Made by a program: the position numbers and the translations under genes
From: VRUE01 sp963729995
GTDB taxonomy: Bacteria; Actinomycetota; Thermoleophilia; Solirubrobacterales; 70-9
NCBI GenBank assembly: GCA_963729995.1
Contig: CAVSPF010000005.1
Location: 35,985-99,984, forward strand
Length of the DNA: 64,000 nt
Direction of reading: 5' to 3'
Part shown: positions 58,673 to 64,000 of the stretch, in pieces
Layout: each line of letters begins with the position of its first letter
Position numbering within the stretch: position 1 is the first letter of the stretch
Notes under the pieces: generated by a model
What the model saw: only the letters and a program-made list of their open reading frames with translations
Databases searched by the model: none
What the model was told of the DNA's origin: nothing

Positions 58673-60274
58673 GTGCAAGATAGACCCGAAGAAGTCAATC
58701 TCGAGCGGGCGCTGGGCGTCCTGCGTCGCCGCGCACCTTGGATACTGCTCTGCGTCGTCTTGGCGGCGGGTGCCGCGTTCGCGTTCTCCAAGCAGCAAAC
58801 CAAGGAATACACCGCGACGGCGTCGGTGGTCTTCAACGAAGACCAACTCAGCCAACAGATCGCTGGACTGCAGCCCGTTGGCAACCTCAATGCGGCTGGT
58901 CTACAGGCGACCAACGTCCAGCTCCTTCAGCTTGGCCAGACGGCGGCGAAAACCGCAAGCTTGCTCGGTCATGGACTAACGATGACGAGGGTCAAGAGCA
59001 GCCTGAGCATAGAAGCGGTAGGAACGACAAACGTGGTCAACGTCTCGGCCACTTCGACTTCTCCGCGACTTGCGGCCGCGATAGCCAACACCTACAGCAA
59101 CCAGTTCGTCACGCAGCAGCAGAGCAGCACCCACCGGTACGTCAGCTCCGCGCTTGCTCTGGTGAACAAGCAGCTGGCGGCGCTGTCCCGGCAGCAGGCT
59201 GTTGGTCCGGCTGGGCTTGCCCTCCAGGGTCGCGCACAATCGCTGAGGATCCTTGCCCGGTTGCGGTCCGGCGATGTCCAGCTTGCGCAGGCGGCCACGG
59301 TGCCTACGAGTCCCTCCTCACCGCAGGTCGCGAGGAACACGATCCTCGGGGCCGTGTTGGGCTTGCTGCTGGGGCTTGGCATCGCCTTCCTGCTCGAGCG
59401 CCTCGATCGCCGAATCAGGGAGCCGAAGGACTTGGAGGCCATCTATGGCCTCCCCCTGCTCGGAGTCATTCCTGAGAGCGATGCGCTTTCGCGTGCTGCG
59501 CGACCCGATGGCGGTACGCAAGATGTGTTGCCGCCCGGCGAAGCGGAGGCCTTCCGCATGATCCGCGCCCATCTGCGCTACTTCAACGTCGATCGCGACC
59601 TGCGAACGTTGCTGGTCATCTCTGCCGCCCAGGGTGACGGAAAGACAACCGTTGCCCGTCACCTGGCTGAAGCGGCCGCCGCCATGGGTGCACGCACGCT
59701 CTTGGTGGAGGCCGACCTGCGAGCCCCGACGCTCGCGCCTCAACTCGGGATCGCGCCCGGGCCAGGACTCTCGGATGTGCTGTCACATAGCGACCTGACG
59801 CTGAACGAGGCGATCCAGTCGCTCGACGTGGGGCCACTTTCCAAGGAGGGGCGTGCGAAACATCGGATGGATGTGCTCGTTTCCGGGTTTATGCAGCCCC
59901 CCAACCCGGCGGAGCTGATCGAGAGTGGCGCGATGCAGACTGTGCTCGAGCAAGCAAAAGGGGCCTACGAGTTCGTCGTCATCGATACGCCGCCGCTCAC
60001 TGCGGTGTCGGACGTATTTCCCCTGCTGAGCAACGTCGACGGCATCATCATCGTCGGCCGAATCGGGAGTAATCGTCGCGATGTCGCGGAGAACCTTCAC
60101 GAGACGCTTAGGGCAGTCGAGGCTCCCTTGCTGGGAGTCGTCGCCAACGGCTTCAAGGCGCGTGGGCGGACTCCATACGCTTACGGCTACCAAGGAGACG
60201 AGGGGCCCTCGCCCTCAGTGGACCCCCTCGAAGCGGTGGCCTCGGAGCCATCGGCTGGGCCGATGCAATCCTGA
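58673..60274 (+). CDS. Wzz/Wzc-type chain-length protein with CpsD-like tyrosine kinase
   Basis: 533 residues. AGGAGG lies 12 bases before the GTG at 58673. The N-terminal Wzz domain has two membrane segments (PWILLCVVLAAGAAFAFSK and ILGAVLGLLLGLGIAFLLE) around a periplasmic coiled coil. The cytoplasmic BY-kinase has Walker A SAAQGDGKTTVA, Walker A' LLVEADLRAPT and Walker B FVVIDTPPL. The tail has only a small Tyr cluster (PYAYGYQGDEG). It regulates polymer length in Wzy systems. Confidence 0.9.
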   Translation: MQDRPEEVNLERALGVLRRRAPWILLCVVLAAGAAFAFSKQQTKEYTATASVVFNEDQLSQQIAGLQPVGNLNAAGLQATNVQLLQLGQTAAKTASLLGHGLTMTRVKSSLSIEAVGTTNVVNVSATSTSPRLAAAIANTYSNQFVTQQQSSTHRYVSSALALVNKQLAALSRQQAVGPAGLALQGRAQSLRILARLRSGDVQLAQAATVPTSPSSPQVARNTILGAVLGLLLGLGIAFLLERLDRRIREPKDLEAIYGLPLLGVIPESDALSRAARPDGGTQDVLPPGEAEAFRMIRAHLRYFNVDRDLRTLLVISAAQGDGKTTVARHLAEAAAAMGARTLLVEADLRAPTLAPQLGIAPGPGLSDVLSHSDLTLNEAIQSLDVGPLSKEGRAKHRMDVLVSGFMQPPNPAELIESGAMQTVLEQAKGAYEFVVIDTPPLTAVSDVFPLLSNVDGIIIVGRIGSNRRDVAENLHETLRAVEAPLLGVVANGFKARGRTPYAYGYQGDEGPSPSVDPLEAVASEPSAGPMQS

Positions 60275-60286
60275 CCTCTGCCGATA

Positions 60287-60366
60287 GCCTCATCCTCCAG
60301 GTTGCCGGCGGCATGTTCGCCACCTTCGCGATCGGCTTCGCCGGCCTGATCGCCACCCGGCTGTAG
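60287..60366 (+). pseudogene. 3' remnant of a coiled-coil membrane protein gene
   Basis: LILQVAGGMFATFAIGFAGL then IATRL and a stop; matches the C-terminus of the protein at 63646-63918. The N-terminal coiled coil is missing. Confidence 0.75.
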
Positions 60367-60471
60367 CCGGCTGGCCTCGCGCCACCGCGCCGGCGGTCTC
60401 CCCGTGAGCGCCATCCGTCCGGAGCGGGTGCGAAGCTTTTTGTATGCGAACTGGTGTTCGATGCGATCCAC

Positions 60472-61041
60472 ATGTCTGACTCGGCAGAGACAGGCGCACC
60501 GCTGCAGGTGGTCGCGGCTCCAGCCATCGAGAAGAGGATCCTGGTCGCTCGTGGGCGGCAAGCGATGCTCGACGAGGACCTCGCGGACCTCTACGGCGTC
60601 GAGACCAAAGTCCTGACCCGAGCTGTGCGTCGCAACGAGGAACGCTTCCCCACTGACTTCATGTTCCAGCTGACCAGGGATGAGTACGCGGACTTGAGGA
60701 GTCAGATTGGCGCCTCAAGCGGCGGGCATGGTGGCCGCCGCTATCCGCCGTATGTCTTCACCGAGCAGGGCGTCGCGATGCTCTCAGGCGTGCTTCGGAG
60801 CAAGAGGGCCGTAGCCGTCAACATCGAGATCATGCGAGCTTTCGTCGAGCTTCGCCGCGCTGCAACCTCCTCCGCGGCGATCGAGAAGCGACTCGAAGAG
60901 CTTGAGCGAGAGACCGGTGCAAGGCTGGGCCAGCATGACGAGCAGTTGAGCCAGATCTTCCGGGCTCTTCGGCAACTGATCTCCCCTCCCCCGCGGCCCA
61001 AACGCAGGGTCGGGTTCGGACTGCCCGAGGACGAGGACTAG
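60472..61041 (+). CDS. ORF6N domain protein, copy 1
   Basis: 189 residues from ATG 60472. The ORF6N domain covers IEKRILVARGRQAMLDEDLA, LYGVETKVLTRAVRRNEERF, PTDFMFQLTRDEY and PPYVFTEQGVAMLSGVLRS, as in phage antirepressor-type proteins. A coiled coil (SAAIEKRLEELERETGARLG) and a basic tail follow. Usually found on phages and mobile elements as a DNA-binding regulator. Identical to copy 2. Confidence 0.85.
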   Translation: MSDSAETGAPLQVVAAPAIEKRILVARGRQAMLDEDLADLYGVETKVLTRAVRRNEERFPTDFMFQLTRDEYADLRSQIGASSGGHGGRRYPPYVFTEQGVAMLSGVLRSKRAVAVNIEIMRAFVELRRAATSSAAIEKRLEELERETGARLGQHDEQLSQIFRALRQLISPPPRPKRRVGFGLPEDED

Positions 61042-61098
61042 AATCATGCTCAGCGATGATCGGCCCAGCGCTGTCGCTCAGGCCGCCACGTTCCATTC

Positions 61099-61212
61099 TC
61101 AACCTGCTCGCTGAGCACGCGCTCTCGCGATGCGGGCGCCATCTCCCCCGGTCTCGGATTTCAACCGGTCCTGGAGCGCCTGCCGGAGCGTGACCGCGTC
61201 CTTGTACTTCAC
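61099..61212 (-). pseudogene. Truncated AbiEii-like toxin, copy 1
   Basis: 37 codons from a GTG overlapping the AbiEi stop (GTGA): VKYKDAVTLRQALQDRLKSE then GARIARARAQ, like the N-terminus of AbiEii/AbiGii nucleotidyltransferases. It ends in a stop before any catalytic motif, so no toxin can be made. Confidence 0.6.
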
Positions 61213-61820
61213 GCGGTGACCCGCTCGATTGCCCGCTCGACGAAGCGCTGGCAGCGGCGCGAACGTTGCGATGCCATGGCCCGTAGGCGCTTGGATGTGG
61301 TCAGCCCTCGCTGGATGGCCTGCTCGATGGCGAGGTCGACCTGCTCGGGCTGAGCGCCTGCCTCGAGCGCGTCGACGATTGTGCGCTCTGGGTTCGTCAC
61401 CGTCATCCCGTGCAGGCTTCGAACCTCGCTCGGCCCAGGCGCTCGTTTCAGCGTGTGCAGGCGAACGCCGGGGCGGGGACGCTGACCGCGCTTGGAACGG
61501 GGCAGGGAGATGTGGACAGCCGCCGGGACGACGTCGGACAGATCGTAGAGCTCTAGCGCGCTCTCGTGCGAGACCACCGCCCCGGCGCCGCGAAGCGGAA
61601 GCCAGGCGGCCACAACGTGCTCGTAGGGACTGGATGGAAAGTGCCGGAGCCGGTACAGGCCCCGGCGCGCGCGTTCATACCGACCGCCGGGGCGAGCGTG
61701 GTACTGAAGGGTGCTGCCGTCCATGCCGCTGGCGAGTGCCTGCGCCCTCGTGAAGTAGCCGGCCTGCGATTCAGCCGTCCTGTAAAGACCCTCGTGGTCT
61801 ACTCTGGTTCTGTCCGACAT
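61209..61820 (-). CDS. AbiEi-like type IV antitoxin, copy 1
   Basis: 203 residues from ATG 61820. An N-terminal winged helix (AGYFTRAQALASGMDGSTLQ, then RRGLYRL) and the AbiEi C-terminal region (AVVSHESALELYDLSDVVP, VTNPERTIVDALEAG). AbiEi represses its operon and counters the AbiEii toxin. Here the toxin gene that should follow is truncated. The ATG is 6 bases after TATATT, a leaderless-type promoter inside an inverted repeat. Confidence 0.82.
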   Translation of the reverse strand: MSDRTRVDHEGLYRTAESQAGYFTRAQALASGMDGSTLQYHARPGGRYERARRGLYRLRHFPSSPYEHVVAAWLPLRGAGAVVSHESALELYDLSDVVPAAVHISLPRSKRGQRPRPGVRLHTLKRAPGPSEVRSLHGMTVTNPERTIVDALEAGAQPEQVDLAIEQAIQRGLTTSKRLRAMASQRSRRCQRFVERAIERVTA

Positions 61821-61852
61821 AGAGCCAATATATTCCCTTATACGTCGGACAG
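61810..61852. promoter_or_regulatory. AbiEi promoter/operator, copy 1
   Basis: CTGTCCGAC (61810-61818) and GTCGGACAG (61844-61852) flank the minus-strand -10 TATATT. AbiEi proteins bind inverted repeats at their own promoter, so this is the likely autoregulatory site. Confidence 0.55.
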
Positions 61853-62038
61853 TCCTACGTCTTGAGACGACTCGCATCGCTCAAGCGTCGTCGTCCTGCT
61901 CGTTTCGCCGGCCCGATCGCCACCCGGCTGTAGCCGGCCGGCCTCGCGCCACCGCGCCGGCGGTCTCCCCGTGAGCGCCATCCGTCCGGAGCGGGTGCGA
62001 AGCTTTTTGTATGCGAACTGGTGTTCGATGCGATCCAC

Positions 62039-62608
62039 ATGTCTGACTCGGCAGAGACAGGCGCACCGCTGCAGGTGGTCGCGGCTCCAGCCATCGAGAA
62101 GAGGATCCTGGTCGCTCGTGGGCGGCAAGCGATGCTCGACGAGGACCTCGCGGACCTCTACGGCGTCGAGACCAAAGTCCTGACCCGAGCTGTGCGTCGC
62201 AACGAGGAACGCTTCCCCACTGACTTCATGTTCCAGCTGACCAGGGATGAGTACGCGGACTTGAGGAGTCAGATTGGCGCCTCAAGCGGCGGGCATGGTG
62301 GCCGCCGCTATCCGCCGTATGTCTTCACCGAGCAGGGCGTCGCGATGCTCTCAGGCGTGCTTCGGAGCAAGAGGGCCGTAGCCGTCAACATCGAGATCAT
62401 GCGAGCTTTCGTCGAGCTTCGCCGCGCTGCAACCTCCTCCGCGGCGATCGAGAAGCGACTCGAAGAGCTTGAGCGAGAGACCGGTGCAAGGCTGGGCCAG
62501 CATGACGAGCAGTTGAGCCAGATCTTCCGGGCTCTTCGGCAACTGATCTCCCCTCCCCCGCGGCCCAAACGCAGGGTCGGGTTCGGACTGCCCGAGGACG
62601 AGGACTAG
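62039..62608 (+). CDS. ORF6N domain protein, copy 2
   Basis: 189 residues with the same protein sequence as copy 1 (60472-61041); no difference was seen in this half of the repeat unit, which suggests a recent duplication or gene conversion. Confidence 0.85.
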   Translation: MSDSAETGAPLQVVAAPAIEKRILVARGRQAMLDEDLADLYGVETKVLTRAVRRNEERFPTDFMFQLTRDEYADLRSQIGASSGGHGGRRYPPYVFTEQGVAMLSGVLRSKRAVAVNIEIMRAFVELRRAATSSAAIEKRLEELERETGARLGQHDEQLSQIFRALRQLISPPPRPKRRVGFGLPEDED

Positions 62609-62665
62609 AATCATGCTCAGCGATGATCGGCCCAGCGCTGTCGCTCAGGCCGCCACGTTCCATTC

Positions 62666-62779
62666 TCAACCTGCTCGCTGAGCACGCGCTCTCGCGATGC
62701 GGGCGCCATCTCCCCCGGTCTCGGATTTCAACCGGTCCTGGAGCGCCTGCCGGAACGTGACCGCGTCCTTGTACTTCAC
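62666..62779 (-). pseudogene. Truncated AbiEii-like toxin, copy 2
   Basis: The same 37-codon remnant as 61099-61212 with one base change; the truncation predates the tandem duplication. Confidence 0.6.
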
Positions 62780-63387
62780 GCGGTGACCCGCTCGATTGCC
62801 CGCTCGACGAAGCGCTGGCAGCGGCGCGAACGTTGCGATGCCATGGCCCGTAGGCGCTTGGATGTGGTCAGCCCTCGCTGGATAGCCTGCTCGATGGCGA
62901 GGTCGACCTGCTCGGGCTGAGCGCCTGCCTCGAGCGCGTCGACGATTGTGCGCTCTGGGTTCGTCACCGTCATCCCGTGCAGGCTTCGAACCTCGCTCGG
63001 CCCGGGCGCTCGTTTCAGCGTGTGCAGGCGAACGCCGGGGCGGGGACGCTGACCGCGCTTGGAACGGGGCAGGGAGATGTGGACAGCCGCCGGGACGACG
63101 TCGGACAGATCGTAGAGCTCCAGCGCGCTCTCGTGCGAGACCACCGCCCCGGCGCCACGAAGCGGAAGCCAGGCGGCCACAACGTGCTCGTAGGGACTGG
63201 ATGGAAAGTGCCGGAGCCGGTACAGGCCCCGGCGCGCGCGTTCATACCGACCGCCGGGGCGAGCGTGGTACTGAAGGGTGCTGCCGTCCATGCCGCTGGC
63301 GAGTGCCTGCGCCCTCGTGAAGTAGCCGGCCTGCGATTCAGCCGTCCTGTAAAGACCCTCGTGGTCTACTCTGGTTCTGTCCGACAT
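62776..63387 (-). CDS. AbiEi-like type IV antitoxin, copy 2
   Basis: 203 residues, identical in protein sequence to copy 1 although the DNA differs at four sites in the coding region, all silent. The -10 differs by one base (TATCTT instead of TATATT), so the two copies may be expressed at different levels. Confidence 0.82.
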   Translation of the reverse strand: MSDRTRVDHEGLYRTAESQAGYFTRAQALASGMDGSTLQYHARPGGRYERARRGLYRLRHFPSSPYEHVVAAWLPLRGAGAVVSHESALELYDLSDVVPAAVHISLPRSKRGQRPRPGVRLHTLKRAPGPSEVRSLHGMTVTNPERTIVDALEAGAQPEQVDLAIEQAIQRGLTTSKRLRAMASQRSRRCQRFVERAIERVTA

Positions 63388-63419
63388 AGAGCCAAGATAT
63401 TCCCTTATACGTCGGACAG
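63377..63419. promoter_or_regulatory. AbiEi promoter/operator, copy 2
   Basis: Same inverted repeat as copy 1 (63377-63385 and 63411-63419), with TATCTT as -10. Confidence 0.5.
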
Positions 63420-63645
63420 TCCTGCGTCTTGAGACGACTCGCATCGCTCAAGCGTCGTCGTCCTGCTCGTTTCGCCGGCCTGATCGCCACCCGGCTGTAG
63501 CCGGCCGGCCTCGCGCCACCGCGCCGGCGGTCTCCCCGTGAGACGCCATCCGTCCGGAGCGGGTGCGAGCCCAGCGCCTTTTCTTACAGTCTCGGCGCAT
63601 TCAGCGTGCCACAGACAACACGTTTCCGCCTAGCATGCCATCATC

Positions 63646-63918
63646 ATGGAGGCGATGAGCAAAGACTGGACCGATGCGCGACTCGACGACCTGAACGGCA
63701 GGGTCGCCGACATGGAGCGCCGCATTGACGAAGGCTTCAACCGTGTGCACGAGGACCTGCGGTCCCTGCGCACCGAGATGGACTCCAAGATCGACACGCT
63801 GCGCAGCGAGCTGCACACAGAGATCGCGTCGCTGCATCGGCTCATCCTCCAGGTCGCGGGCGGCATGTTCACCACCTTCGCCATCGGCTTCGCCGGTCTG
63901 ATCGCCACGCGGGTGTAG
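63646..63918 (+). CDS. Small coiled-coil protein with C-terminal membrane anchor
   Basis: 90 residues. A charged heptad region (ARLDDLNGRVADMERRIDEG, LRSLRTEMDSKIDTLRSEL) and one C-terminal membrane segment (LILQVAGGMFTTFAIGFAGL). Such proteins are common in actinobacteria; function unknown. Its 3' end is the site where the 1567-bp repeat units are joined (see remnants at 60287 and the unit starts). ATG 63655 is an alternative start. Confidence 0.7.
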   Translation: MEAMSKDWTDARLDDLNGRVADMERRIDEGFNRVHEDLRSLRTEMDSKIDTLRSELHTEIASLHRLILQVAGGMFTTFAIGFAGLIATRV

Positions 63919-64000
63919 CAAACCGGCCTCACCCTGAGCACGGGGCCGAGCAGAGCTCCGGCAATCAGCCGCAAAAGTCCATTGGCCCCGGTGCCGTTGT

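Larger units (their letters stand above)
60337..63568. repeat. 1567-bp tandem repeat: two full units and a partial third
   Basis: Unit 1 60337-61903, unit 2 61904-63470, partial unit 63471-63568. About eight differences separate the two full units. Each starts in a remnant of the coiled-coil membrane gene and carries an ORF6N gene, a truncated abiEii and an AbiEi-like gene. Confidence 0.92.

Overview
The window is GC-rich DNA of an actinobacterium. The gene content fits the deep-branching class Thermoleophilia (Solirubrobacterales-like): heme synthesis next to cytochrome c maturation genes, many secreted proteins without named domains, methylmalonyl-CoA epimerase, and GTG starts. This placement is inference, because no rRNA gene is present.

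Core backbone, 1-22900. A BtrH/DUF4872 protein and a 943-residue secreted protein are followed by a minus-strand operon (DUF1385, methylmalonyl-CoA epimerase, a small protein). Next come a 165-bp MITE-like element, rarA (probably frameshifted near its start), an aldehyde dehydrogenase and a small secreted protein. A long heme operon follows: ccmA-ccmB-ccmC-ccmD-like-hemA-hemC-cobA/hemD-birA. It supplies heme and its export for c-type cytochromes. A large DEAD/DEAH helicase, a TlpA-like thioredoxin lipoprotein, NfeD, a slipin and a GalT-like protein complete this part.

Island, 22945-33474. A mobile element sits in the anticodon loop of a chromosomal tRNA-Arg(CCU) gene. The 5' and 3' halves of that gene lie 10.5 kb apart, each ending in the same 10-bp core. 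The element carries two intact, differently sequenced tRNA-Arg(CCU) genes inside 650-bp inverted repeats, a tyrosine integrase, and an inverted internal copy of the joined attachment site. Its cargo looks like defence or toxin-antitoxin machinery. A tight four-gene operon encodes a small protein, an ImmA/IrrE protease fused to a macro domain, a P-loop kinase fused to an adenylosuccinate-synthetase-like domain whose catalytic Asp is replaced by Ser, and a DUF7002/DarT-like protein. A DUF3800 protein is divergent from a protein with a HEPN-like C-terminus. This is the best candidate for an undescribed system here.

Middle, 33600-42850. Pyruvate kinase, an F420-type NADP oxidoreductase-like protein and a secreted beta-propeller/PKD protein are followed by an IS630 element inserted exactly at the stop codon of an ECF-like sigma factor gene. 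Two paralogous small proteins, an orphan HipB-like regulator, a HigB/HigA-like toxin-antitoxin pair and a truncated tRNA-Leu suggest an old integration site.

Exopolysaccharide region, 42773-60274. Genes for an initiating glycosyl-1-phosphate transferase, a WecB/TagA transferase, a GT4 transferase, two sulfotransferases, a parallel beta-helix protein, a flippase, a deacetylase, an O-antigen-ligase-like protein and a Wzc/CpsD-type kinase point to a sulfated, deacetylated surface polysaccharide. The region is mosaic: a 365-bp direct repeat flanks a sulfotransferase cassette, there are several gene fragments, and one IS3 is nested in another.

Right end, 60337-64000. A 1567-bp unit (ORF6N protein, AbiEi-like antitoxin, truncated AbiEii remnant) is present as two tandem copies plus a partial third, followed by a small coiled-coil membrane protein.
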